From: Vanilla planifolia
Taxonomy: Eukaryota > Streptophyta > Magnoliopsida > Asparagales > Orchidaceae
Direction of reading: 5' to 3'
NCBI GenBank assembly: GCA_023846275.1
Contig: CM043877.1
Location: 12,879,107-12,943,106, forward strand
DNA: 64,000 nucleotides
In this document: positions 1 through 10,862 of the stretch, in pieces
Numbering within the stretch: the stretch's first letter is position 1
Layout: each line of letters begins with the position of its first letter
The notes under the pieces: model-generated
The model's database searches: none
Seen by the model: the letters and a program-made list of their open reading frames with translations, nothing else
Told to the model about the DNA's origin: nothing
Made by a program: the position numbers and the translations under genes

Positions 1-1360
1 ATCAAGTATTAGAATCAAAACTAAATTTGAAAGAAGACAATACATTGAAGAAAGAGAATTCAAATTCAAGAGGAAGAGGACGAGGTTTATATCAAGGACG
101 TGGAAGAGGTCATTTCCAAAGCAGATCTCAACAAAAATTTAATCAATCTTACACTCAACATGGGCATGGAAGAAATAATGCTTCTCGAGGTCAAGGACAA
201 GATAGAAATATTGAATGTTACAACTGTCATAACGAAAGAGGAGATATATGGTTTCTTGATTCAGGACCAAGCAATCATATGTATGGAAAAATGTATTTAT
301 TTGATACAACTAAAAATGTCCAAGCAAGTGTGAGTCTTGGAGACTCATCAAAGTTGAAAGTTGAAGGTAAAGATAATATAAAATTTTACAAAGAGAATGG
401 GTGTCCAATTATGTCAGATGCATACTTTATTCTTGATATGAAAAGTAATATTCTTAGTCTTGGGCAATTAATTGAGAAATGATATATTATACATATAGAG
501 AATGATTATCTTCTTTTGCAAGATTCAAAAGGAAGGAATATTACTAAAGTAAAGATGTCAACAAATTGTATGTTTCCTCTTCAATTGAAGTCAACAAGTG
601 AAGTTTGTTATCTTAGGCATCTTTCAAATGATTCTTTGAAATGGCATCTAAGGTATGGCACCTTAACTTTGGAGATTTGAAATTATTGGCAAAAGAAGGA
701 ATGGTGAAAGGTCTTCCTTTATCGGATGATCTAAATCATATATGTGAAGTTTATATACTTGGAAAGCAACATCATCTACCATTTTAGAAGAATAATACTT
801 GGAGAGCTAAAAGATCGTTGTAGCTTATTAATACATATATTTATGGTCTATTGGTGCTATTATCTAATGGAGGTAATAAGTATTTTATTACTTTTATAGA
901 TGATTTTAGTAGAAAAATATGAACATATTTTATTAAGGAGAAATCTGCTGCTATCTCTATATTTAAAGAGTTCAAATGCAAGGTTGAAAAATAGAGTGGG
1001 CTATTCATTCAAAGACTTAGATTTGATAGAGGTGGTAAGTACACTTCAAATGATTTTATTCAATTATGTAAGCAAGAAGGCATATGACATCAACTTACCA
1101 CAAGTTATACTCCACAACAAAATGGAGTGGCTGAAAGAAGAAATCATACTATCCTTGATATGATAAGGATAGTGATGAGAGAGTGGAATATGCCAAATGA
1201 ATTTTGGGCAGAAGCAGTTTCATGTTCAACTTATTTGTTGAATCGATGTCCTGCTAAGGCTGTGCATTATATGATCATAAGAAGCTTGGAGTAGACATAC
1301 ACCAAGTATTTCTCATTTTGAATATTTGGTTGTATTGCATATGCATAGGTACCTAATACA
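1..1360 (+). pseudogene. Ty1/copia polyprotein, 5' part (gag C-terminus, protease, integrase), decayed
   Basis: This is the left half of a copia retrotransposon whose 5' LTR lies outside the window. The frame is open from the window edge to 482. It encodes an Arg-Gly-rich gag tail, the start of a CCHC knuckle (CYNC at about 213-224) and then at once the protease motif FLDSG. The second half of the knuckle and the linker are therefore deleted. Beyond the stop at 480-482, integrase motifs continue in broken frames: a GKQHH zinc-finger remnant near 760-775, FIDDFSR near 894-914, DRGGKY near 1024-1040, and PQQNGVAER followed by EFWAEAV near 1110-1220. Several in-frame stops make it non-functional. 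The coding sequence breaks at 1361 where a chromovirus is inserted and resumes at 10863. Motif style fits the Tork/TNT clade; the clade is inferred, membership of copia is firm. Confidence 0.9.
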
Positions 1361-1365
1361 ATAAG

Positions 1366-4300
1366 TGTTATAACCGGTAAAATATTATATGTTTAATCTT
1401 CAATAATTAAATTGTGGCTTGGATGATTTCAGATCAACAGTAGGATGAGCCAGGAGCTCAATTGGAGGCTATTGAAATTTCTGAAATTTTCTGGGGATTT
1501 TTCGGAGCACCGAGGAAATTTTTAAGTAATTTTCCCTGTTTAAAATTGGATTTTTGGAAATTCGAAAATTTATTTAAATCGGTTCATTAGAATTTTTAAA
1601 CTGGAAATTTGGTTTTTTACAGCGCGTGAACCGGACCGGAGCGGTTCAGCGAAGGCGGGGGCGGTTCGTCGAGTGCGTTTGCGCGTGCGTTTGGATAAGC
1701 CGCGGATAAGCGGATCGGACGGACGAGATCAGCGGTGGAGATTAACCGGTTGATCGGGGTTAAGCGGCGTTATTAGAAGGTCAACCGGCACTTAATGGGT
1801 CGTTAACGGGTTATTACCGGTTTAAGCGGGGTATTTAACCCGAACTGTTCGACTGTTAGGGTTAGGGTTTCGAACGGCCGGAGACGAGGTGTTCGCGGCG
1901 AACGGCGATATTTTCCGACAGCATTTCAAGGGGCTTTTTGTACCTGGAGGTTCGCGGGACCGAGGAGAATCGATTGGTACCGTTTCGTTCAGAGAGGAGC
2001 AGCGGTTGGTCGCGTGCGAGCTTCACCGTCGCCGGAGAAGAAAGGTAGGAAATTCAGTTTAAATTTCGTTAATTAGCGAATTAAAAATATGAATTACTTT
2101 GCAATTAACTACCAGAGCATGTGAATTGTGTTTTTTTGAAAGTGATTAATGCAAATTATTGATTTAGCATTTTAGGGTTTTCGGAAAAATTATACCCGTC
2201 AAATTGGAAATTTTACCGAGCAATTGATGATTCTATTATGGACTTTAATCAGGTTAAGATTGTATCAAATGCTGAAAATTGTTTAATTTCATAGATTGTT
2301 TGTTTAATTTCATAAATTGTTAAATGAGGATCGGATGAAAACTTCGGCGGGAAATTTGATTGAATCTTAGAAATTAGTGGCATTATTGACAAATTAGGAT
2401 AGTATGAACATCGGATTTTGCTTCTCCTTGATCTCGGTCGCCGGAAATCGACGGGGAAAACGGAATTTCCCGGAGGAATCGTCGGCTAGGGTTTCGCAGG
2501 CGCCGGGCGGAGGAAGGAGATGGATTAGATTAATTTCAGCTTAGTTAATTAAATAATTGTAATTAATTAATAATTAATAATAATTAAATACTAAACGTCG
2601 GCTGGAAAATTTGATTTAAAGGTTCGGCCGGTGGGTTCGCGGTTCAGCGCGGGTTTTCCGAACCGGCAGCGAAACCCGGTTCAGCGGAACGCGGGTGCGG
2701 ATGAACGGCGGAGGAAAAACTTAATTCGGAAATTAATCCGAATTTTCGGAAAATATGTGGAATTTAAATTTTCGGAAATTTATTTCAAATTTTCGGAAAA
2801 AAAAAAGATATATGTGGAATTTAAATTTTAAATTCGGAAATTTATTCCGAATTTCGGAAAATGGATAAATGGCAGAAATTGAAGTTGAAATTTAAAATTT
2901 CCTGAAACGAGAAAAATGTGATTTAGGGAAATCACATAGACAAGTTGAAAGTTACTGTTGGAAATTATCCATAAATTCAGTGCAGCTGGATCAGTTGGAA
3001 GGAAGTGTGACATTTGGGTAAGTGTTACCAGAATAATCAGAATTTCGATATAATTTGTGTTACTTGGATGGCATTGACATGGATTGAGTCAGTTTACTCA
3101 GTGTTGGCATATTTCATGGATTGGCATACTGGACCGGACTACTATAGACCCTATATGATGTTTTAGGGTAGTTGTGGTAGGTAACTGTGCGGTTCAGACT
3201 TAACTTTCACAGTATACATGTGGACTGGTATGCGCCTTGTTGTATCTGGACACATGTTGCCGAATCTTGGAGTTAAAGCTTGGCAATGACTGTAGGGGCG
3301 TGGCTTCTATGGAAATTGTTGGGAGAGGACTTCTTGGGACGGTGGCTGAGTCGACCTCTTCTGGTCCACGAGTGTAGGCCTGCGCGCCTGAGAGTGGCAG
3401 CGGCAGGGGTGACTCGCCGTGGCTAGCCAGGGTGTCTCACGTTGGCTAGAGATCTATGTGACGGGTTATGTCTATAGTCTCCAGAAGATTGATTGACGAG
3501 AGACGCTGAGGTGTCGGGTGCTAGGCGTTGTGATGCGTGCGCAGAGATGGGCGTGTCCCCCTGGCATGCTTTGCCTGGGCGCCATGCGTGCACAGAGATG
3601 GGCGTGTCCCGCTGGCATGCTGCCTGGGAGCACAGAGGAGAGCTACTCTGTTGTGATTGGGGGTGACTGTGGATTGGTCGGAGTCTGGAACTGAGAGTGC
3701 CTTTCCACCTTACATTGTTATGCTGTATTCCTATACTCTTGCTATTATCCTTCTCTTGCATGTGAGTTTTTACTAGCTGTCTTTCCTACTGGGCGTAGCT
3801 CATTCCTTTTTATTCTATATTTTTCCAGTGGATCGGCAGACTTGACGCCACCCAGCTTTAGGTGGGATCGTGATCAGTAGGCTAGTGGAGGAGATCTGAT
3901 CTGTGATTATCCGAGACATTCTGGTTAGTTGATTGTTGCTGTTGGATGTATTCAGTGAGACTGTTGTTTTTATGTCTTGTATTATGTGAGAGTAATTCTG
4001 ACTTATGTATCTAGTTGGATGATATTGTATTTGTTGGACTTGGATCTTATTCTTGTGAGGTAGTTTCCATTCACTGTTTTACTTTATTATCTTGATGGTA
4101 TAGTGTGTGGCGTGCCATATTTTATCTGAGGATGTTATGTATTTTATTTTTGATGGTGAGGTCATTACATGACTATGGAACTTAACATTGGGGGTTCAGA
4201 CTTCTATTAGACAGGTTCTCCTATCGGTATGGGTTAGGAGTGTTGGGTCTAGTAGGAGTAACATTGCGCGAGTCCATCTGTTAATTCAGGAGTCATGAAC

Positions 4301-4490
4301 CTGATTTGACGGTGTACCCGGGAGATGGGATCCACATTGTTAAGGAAAGTAGGTGTGTAATGATGTGTTATATCCTATGTTTTTTGTAGGCTACTCAGGT
4401 TGGTATGGGACGATCTGAGCTGTCTATATGCAAAAAAAAAAAAAAAAATTTTATGCCAAAAATCAGCCTAGAAAAAAATGGGGTGTAACA
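1366..4490 (+). repeat. 5' LTR of the chromovirus
   Basis: It begins TGTTATAACCGG and ends GGGTGTAACA, directly before the primer-binding site. A TATA-like TATTTAA lies at 1832-1838. Telo-box-like TTAGGGTTT words follow it. A 51-bp unit is tandemly duplicated from 3533 and 3584, and a poly-A run lies at about 4432-4448, 42 bp before the end. Short ORFs on either strand (for example 112 codons on the minus strand at 3423-3761) recur in the other LTRs without protein-like features and are not genes. Confidence 0.93.
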
Positions 4491-4494
4491 AGAG

Positions 4495-4506
4495 TGGTAT
4501 CAGAGC
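4495..4506 (+). promoter_or_regulatory. Primer-binding site, initiator tRNA-Met
   Basis: TGGTATCAGAGC is complementary to the 3' end of plant initiator methionyl-tRNA, the usual minus-strand primer of plant gypsy elements. It lies 4 bp downstream of the 5' LTR. Confidence 0.95.
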
Positions 4507-4510
4507 CCTT

Positions 4511-4637
4511 GGTTAGGATAGAGGGGCTAGACATGTATAGAAGTTCAGCCCTAGGTTAGGATAGTGGGGCTAGACATGTATAGAAGTTCAGCCCTAGGTT
4601 AGATAGTGGGGCTAGACATGTATAGAAGTTCAACCCA
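4511..4637 (+). repeat. 43-bp tandem repeat, three units, in the chromovirus leader
   Basis: Units at 4511-4553, 4554-4596 and 4597-4637 share GGTTAGGATAGTGGGGCTAG and the block ACATGTATAGAAGTTCA. The first two are 43 bp; the third is 41 bp with a 2-bp loss (GGTTAGATAG). The array lies between the primer site and the first gag codon, where dimerisation and packaging signals usually sit, but no function is shown. Confidence 0.9.
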
Positions 4638-4690
4638 AGGTGGGGAGAACTGTTGGTCATTTTATTATACTATGGTAGTCCGTATGCCAA

Positions 4691-7624
4691 ATGCCAAATG
4701 ACGACTCTAATGCCAGATTAGTTGTTTTTGACAGTATGGCTGGTACCAGGAGACTTCCCTTTCGTGGAGCAGCTAGAGGCAGACCTGTATCTGCTACTCC
4801 TACCCCGGAGACGATCCCAGCATTGCCAGTTGAGCCAGCCGTGGATCATTGGATCGATGCCTTTATGCGGTTGCGACCGCGGAGCTTCAGTGGGTCGGCT
4901 GACCCAGCGGTGGCTGATGACTGGATGGCTCATATGCTTGAGCTGTTTGATGCCTTGGGATGTCCACTTGGCAGGAGGGTAGTACTTGCTGCTCTAGTAT
5001 TGGAGGGAGAGACTGCTACCTGGTGGAGATGCCAGCGGCGCGCTGTGTTTGGAGAGGTCCAGAACAGCGAGATAGCTTGGGAGGACTTTGTTGAGGCATT
5101 CAGGGAATGCTACATTTCGGCTTCTACCATGTCTCAGTTCAGGAGGGACCTTATACACCTCAGGCAGGGCCAGATGTCAGTGAACGACTACTTATCGAGA
5201 TTCACATATCTTGCGAGGTATGCCACAAAGCTGGTACCATCTGAGGAGCGCAGATGTGAGATGTTCTTGGAGGGACTTCGTCCTATGCTGCAGCGTCAGT
5301 TGGTTGTGAGCCAGTTTGCCAGATTTCGTGACTTAGTGGAGGCTGCAAGATCCGTTGAGCTTATTGACATCCGGATGGAGGCCCAGAGAGAGGCTCACAA
5401 CAAGAGGAAGGGATTCAGAAATGCCCAACAGAACAAAAAGGGCAAAAGACAAGGAGGCCACCGTGATACTCAGGAGGGCGTGTTCCAGCCACGACCTATT
5501 TCCGAGAGGCCAGTGCAACGGACAGGTATTCGGACTTGGGGTATTATTTGCTACCACTGTCAGCAGCCAGGACACATAAGGAACGACTGGCCGGAAAGGG
5601 AGAAACAGAGGATCACAGGACCGGTTGGTTCATCTGGGGGACAGCCCAGAGTATTTGCATTAACTCAGCAGCAGGCTTCAGAGTCACCAGAGGTGATCAC
5701 AGGTATGCTTTATTTTGGCAACATGCAATGCGCAACTTTGTTTGATACTGGTGCATCTCATTCTTTTGTTGCTGAGAGGATTTGGAATCAGATATCAGGA
5801 TCCAAGGGTTATTTAAAAGAACCCTTACTGGTTAGACTTCCTGATGGGAAAGAGATTCCCACTGTTCAGAAGATTGATGGGTCTATTCTGATTAGTGGAT
5901 ACGAATTCGTGACAGAGTTGATATGTGTGCCGCTAACAGAGTTCGACATCATTTTGGGGATGGATTGGTTGTGCTACCATGCAGTGGTTCTGGATTGTTA
6001 CGAGAAGAAGGTTAGGATCAGGGTGCCTGGTTCGGAGGATGTAATATACTTTGGTCTGAACCGGCAGATTCCCCTGATCTCAGTTCTTCAGGCAGAGAGA
6101 CTAATGAGGAAGGGTTGTACTGGTTGGTTGGCTTATGTGGCAGATAGCCAAGCCACCACTACCCTTATGTCAAATATTCCAGTGGTGAGAGACTTCCCTA
6201 TGGTTTTTCCAGAGGAATTGCCTGGACTTCCACCAGCTAGGGAAGTGGAGTTTTCGATTTATTTGGAGGCAGGAGTAGCTCCTATTGCTAGAGCTCCCTA
6301 CAGGATGGCTCCAGCCGAGCTAGCAGAGTTGAAGACTCAGTTGCAGGACTTATTAGACAAGGGACTCATACGCCCTAGTTGTTCACCTTGGGGTGCCCCT
6401 ATCTTATTCGTCAAGAAAAAAGATGGTAGCATGAGGTTGTGTGTGGATTATAGGGAATTGAATAAGGTTACGATTCGTAACCGGTACCCTTTACCACGTA
6501 TTGATGATTTACTAGATCAGCTGCAGGGGGCAACTGTGTTCTCCAAGATCGACTTGCGTTCGGGTTATCACCAGATCCGGATTAGAGATTCTGATATACC
6601 CAAGACGGCCTTCCGTACTAGATATGGACATTATGAGTTCACAGTGTTACCTTTTGGATTGACTAATGCTCCAGCAGTATTTATGAATCTGATGCATCAA
6701 GTTTTTCATGCCTTCTTGGACTAGTTTGTGATCATATTTATAGATGATATATTGATTTATTCCAGAGATAAGGAGGCTCATACAAATCAGTTGAGAACAG
6801 TACTCATAGTATTGCAGGAGAATGAGTTGTATGCAAAATTCTCCAAGTGTTCTTTTTGGCTAGACTCAGTAGCATTCTTGGGACATATTGTCAGTACAGA
6901 AGGCGTGGCTGTTGATCCTAGCAAGATACGAGCTATTACTGATTGGAAACGACCATCTTCTGTCACTGAGATCCGGAGTTTCCTTGGTCTAGCAGGTTAT
7001 TATAGGAAATTTGTTCCTCACTTTTCTAGACTGGCCGCTCCACTGACACAACTGACCCGGAAGGGAAAATCTTTTGAGTGGTCAGAGAGTTGTGAGAACA
7101 GTTTCCTAGAGCTGAAGCAGAGGCTTAGTACCGCTCCAGTATTGATTTTACCCACTCAAGGGAAGCCTTATCAGATGTACACTGATGCTTCACATATAGG
7201 CTTGGGAGCTGTACTGATGCAGGATGGTAGGGTTGTGGCGTATGCCTCGAGACAACTGAAGGATCATGAGAAGAATTATCCCACTCATGACTTGGAGTTA
7301 GCTGCTATCATATTTGCCTTAAAAATATGGAGGCATTATTTATATGGAGTGTCCGTAGATTGCTTCTCTGATCACAAGAGTCTCAAATATCAATTCACTC
7401 AGAAGGAACTGAATTTGAGGCAAAGGAGGTGGTTGGAATTGATAAAAGACTATGAGCTGGTGATAAATTATTGCGAGGGTAAGGCTAATCCTGTTGCTGA
7501 TGCTTTGAGCAGGCACACAGTTATGCATACTATGTTAGCCTGTGACTCTATATTAGACTTGGATTGGGATGTTGAAAGATGTGAGGAACAGGTCGTTTCC
7601 TATGGTCAAGGTTCTGTGGAATAG
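4691..7624 (+). pseudogene. Chromovirus gag-pol (gag, protease, RT, RNase H) with one in-frame stop
   Basis: One frame runs from ATG 4691 to the stop at 7622-7624, broken only by TAG at 6722-6724 (codon 678). The TAG sits between FHAFLD and FVIIFIDD of reverse transcriptase, where the family has Gln, so a CAG to TAG change is likely. Domains: capsid about residues 90-230; CCHC knuckle at about 287-300 ([14 protein letters not shown], last Cys replaced by Trp); protease DTGA at 352-355; RT from about residue 495 ([23 protein letters not shown]), with FIDD just after the stop; RNase H (YTDAS, DLELAA, DHKSLKY) ending at VADALSR. An upstream ATG at 4684 opens a 5-codon frame overlapping the start. 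It cannot make a full polyprotein. The frame leaves the ancestral protein at about 7590, where the integrase is missing. Confidence 0.92.
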
Positions 7625-7718
7625 ACATGACGAAAGGGAGGCAACCTGGGAGCTAGAGCAGGATGTTGCGGAAAAGTGGCCGGAACTTCTTGCTGAATTT
7701 CGAGGGCGAAATTCCTGA
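7602..7718 (+). pseudogene. Chromodomain C-terminal tail left after integrase deletion
   Basis: In another frame from the RNase H end, this stretch encodes PMVKVLW, then EREATWELEQD and a short tail, stopping at TGA 7716-7718. These are the last strands and helix of the chromodomain that ends Tekay/Del integrases. About 1.2 kb or more of integrase (zinc finger, DDE core, linker) that should lie between RNase H and this point is absent. The junction falls around 7590-7602 and leaves the two sides out of frame. The tail shows that the loss is an internal deletion and not an early end of the element. Confidence 0.85.
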
Positions 7719-7719
7719 T

Positions 7720-7732
7720 AAGGTGGGGAGAT
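7720..7732 (+). promoter_or_regulatory. Polypurine tract of the chromovirus
   Basis: AAGGTGGGGAGAT lies immediately before the 3' LTR start at 7733. The purine run GGGGAGA is the expected plus-strand primer site. Confidence 0.85.
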
Positions 7733-10700
7733 TGTTATAACCGGTAAAATATTATATGTTTAATCTTCAATAATTAAATTGTGGCTTGGATGATTTCAGA
7801 TCGACAGTAGGATGAGCCAGGAGCTCAATTGGAGGCTATTGAAATTTCTGAAATTTTCTGGGGATTTTTCGGAGCACCGAGGAAATTTTTAAGTAATTTT
7901 CCCTGTTTAAAATTGGATTTTTGGAAATTCGAAAATTTATTTAAATCGGTTCATTAGAATTTTTAAACCGGAAATTTGGTTTTTTACAGCGCGTGAACCG
8001 GACCGGAGCGGTTCAGCGAAGGCGGGGGCGGTTCGTCGAGTGCGTTTGCGCGTGCGTTTGGATAAGCCGCGGATAAGCGGATCGGACGGACGAGATCAGC
8101 GGTGGAGATTAACCGGTTGATCGGGGTTAAGCGGCGTTATTAGAAGGTCAACCGGCACTTAATGGGTCGTTAACGGGTTATTACCGGTTTAAGCGGGGTA
8201 TTTAACCCGAACTGTTCGACTGTTAGGGTTAGGGTTTCGAACGGCCGGAGACGAGGTGTTCGCGGCGAACGGCGATATTTTCCGGCAGCATTTCAAGGGG
8301 CTTTTTGTACCTGGAGGTTCGCGGGACCGAGGAGAATCGATTGGTACCGGTTTCGTTCGGCGAGGAGCAGCGGTTGGTCGCGTGCGAGCTTCACCGTCGC
8401 CGGAGAAGAAAGGTAGGAAATTCAGTTTAAATTTCGTTAATTAGCGAATTAAAAATATGAATTACTTTGCAATTAACTACCAGAGCATGTGAATTGTGTT
8501 TTTTTGAAAGTGATTAATGCAAATTATTGATTTAGCATTTTAGGGTTTTCGGAAAAATTATACCCGTCAAATTGGAAATTTTACCGAGCAATTGATGATT
8601 CTATTATGGACTTTAATCATGTTAAGATTGTATCAAATGCTGAAAATTGTTTAATTTCATAGATTGTTTGTTTAATTTCATAAATTGTTAAATGAGGATC
8701 GGATGAAAACTTCGGCGGGAAATTTGATTGAATCTTAGAAATTAGTGGCATTATTGACAAATTAGGATAGTATGAACATCGGATTTTGCTTCTCCTTGAT
8801 CTCGGTCGCCGGAAATCGACGGGGAAAACGGAATTTCCCGAAGGAATCGTCGGCAAGGGTTTCGCAGGCGCCGGGCGGAGGAAGGAGATGGATTAGATTA
8901 ATTTCAGCTTAGTTAATTAAATAATTGTAATTAATTAATAATTAATAATAATTAAATACTAAACGTCGGCTGGAAAATTTGATTTAAAGGTTCGGCCGGT
9001 GGGTTCGCGGTTCAGCGCGGGTTTTCCGAACCGGCAGCGAAACCCGGTTCAGCGGAACGCGGGTGCGGATGAACGGCGGAGGAAAAACTTAATTCGGAAA
9101 TTAATCCGAATTTTCGGAAAATATGTGGAATTTAAATTTTCGGAAATTTATTTCAAATTTTCGGAAAAAAAAAGATATATGTGGAATTTAAATTTTAAAT
9201 TCGGAAATTTATTCCGAATTTCGGAAAATGGATAAAGGGCAGAAATTGAAGTTGAAATTTAAAATTTCCTGAAACGAGAAAAAGGTGATTTAGGGAAATC
9301 ACATAGACAAGTTGAAAGTTACTGTTGGAAATTATCCATAAATTCAGTGCAGCTGGATCAGTTGGAAGGAAGTGTGACACTTGGGTAAGTGTTACCAGAA
9401 TAGTCAGAATTTCGATATAATTTGTGTTACTTGGATGGCATTGACATGGATTGAGTCAGTTTACTCAGTGTTGGCATATTTCATGGATTGGCATACTGGA
9501 CCGGACTACTATAGACCCTATATGATGTTTTAGGGTAGTTGTGTTAGGTAACTGTGCGGTTCAGACTTAACTTTCACAGTATACATGTGGACTGGTATGC
9601 GCCTTGTTGTATTTGGACACATGTTGCCGAATCTTGGAGTTAAAGCTTGGCAATGACTGTAGGGGCGTGGCTTCTATGGAAATTGTTGGGAGAGGACTTC
9701 TTGGGACGGTGGCTGAGTCGACCTCTTCTGGTCCACGAGTGTAGGCCTGCGCGCCTGAGAGTGGCAGCGGCAGGGGTGACTCGCCGTGGCTAGCCAGGGT
9801 GTCTCACGTTGGCTAGAGATCTATGTGACGGGTTATGTCTATAGTCTCCAGAAGATTGATTGACGAGAGACGCTGAGGTGTCGGGTGCTAGGCGTTGTGA
9901 TGCGTGCACAGAGATGGGCGTGTCCCGCTGGCATGCTTTGCCTAGGCGCCATGCGTGCGCAGAGATGGGCGTGTCCCGCTGGCATGCTGCCTGGGAGCAC
10001 AGAGGAGAGCTACTCTGTTGTGACTGGGGGTGACTGTGGATTGGTCGGAGTCTGGAACTGAGAGTGCCTTTCCACCTTACATTGTTATGCTGTATTCCTA
10101 TACTCTTGCTATTATCCTTCTCTTGCATGTGAGTTTTTACTAGCTGTCTTTCCTACTGGGCGTAGCTCATTCCTTTTTATTCTATATTTTTCCAGTGGAT
10201 CGGCAGACTTGACGCCACCCAGCTTTAGGTGGGATCGTGATCAGTAGGCTAGTGGAAGAGATCTGATCTGTGATTATCCGAGACATTCTGGTTAGTTGAT
10301 TGTTGCTGTTGGATGTATTCAGTGAGACTGTTATTTTTATGTCTTGTATTATGTGAGAGTAATTCTGACTTATGTATCTAGTTGGATGATATTGTATTTG
10401 TTGGACTTGGATCTTATTCTTGTGAGGTAGTTTCCATTCACTGTTTTACTTTATTATCTTGATGGTATAGTGTGTGGAGTGCCATATTTTATCTGAGGAT
10501 GTTATGTATTTTATTTTTGATGGTGAGGTCATTACATGACTATGGAACTTAACATTGGGGGTTCAGACTTCTATTAGACCGGTTCTCCTATCGGTATGGG
10601 TTAGGAGTGTTGGGTCTAGTAGGAGTAACATTGCGCGAGTCCATCTGTTAATTCAGGAGTCATGAACCTGATTTGACGGTGTACCCGGGAGATGGGATCC

Positions 10701-10857
10701 ACATTGTTAAGGAAAGTAGGTGTGTAATGATGTGTTATATCCTATGTTTTTCGTAGGCTACTCAGGTTGGTATGGGACGATCTGAGCTGTCTATATGCAA
10801 AAAAAAAAAAAAAAATTTTATGCCAAAAATCAGCCTAGAAAAAAGTGGGGTGTAACA
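7733..10857 (+). repeat. 3' LTR of the chromovirus
   Basis: It is the same length as the 5' LTR (3125 bp), offset by 6367 bp. TATTTAA lies at 8199-8205 and the 51-bp duplication starts at 9900 and 9951. Differences from the 5' LTR are scattered single bases plus small indels in homopolymers and at about 1980/8349. The right boundary ...GTGTAACA is followed by the target duplicate ATAAG. Confidence 0.93.
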
Positions 10858-10862
10858 ATAAG

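Larger units (their letters stand above)
1361..10862 (+). mobile_element. Tekay/Del-like chromovirus (Ty3/gypsy), integrase-deleted, nested in copia
   Basis: The element runs from 1366 to 10857 (9492 bp) and is flanked by a perfect 5-bp target duplication, ATAAG (1361-1365 and 10858-10862). Both LTRs are 3125 bp, begin TGTTATAACC and end GGGGTGTAACA. Inside are a tRNA-iMet primer site (4495-4506), a leader minisatellite, a gag-protease-RT-RNase H frame and a polypurine tract. A read by eye finds roughly 25-30 substitutions and small indels between the LTRs, under 1 %, so insertion is recent. The internal region is only 3242 bp: the whole integrase and most of the chromodomain are absent. A stop codon in RT and a damaged zinc knuckle add to this. 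Long LTRs, PMVKVLW at the C-terminus and the RT sequence point to the Tekay/Del clade. Confidence 0.93.

Noticed and set aside
1855..1875. Interstitial telomere repeat (TTAGGGTTAGGG)
   Set aside because: There are only two units, they are not the plant TTTAGGG form, and they are part of the LTR in every copy. At most it is a telo-box-like promoter word.
2631..2831. Plus-strand ORF in both chromovirus LTRs (also 8999-9235)
   Set aside because: The repeated Phe-Lys-Phe pattern comes from a tandem AATTTTCGGAAA motif. It ends differently in the two LTRs, so it is not conserved as protein.
3423..3761. 112-codon minus-strand ORF in the LTR, recurring at 9790-10128 and, extended, at 61546-62016
   Set aside because: It lies wholly inside LTR sequence and reflects a GC-rich tandem-repeat stretch. 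It is broken in the 46.7-kb copy and has no domain-like pattern.
6722..6724. Programmed stop-codon readthrough in gag-pol
   Set aside because: The stop is in the middle of reverse transcriptase, not at a gag-pol border. It sits at a Gln position, so a point mutation is the simpler account.
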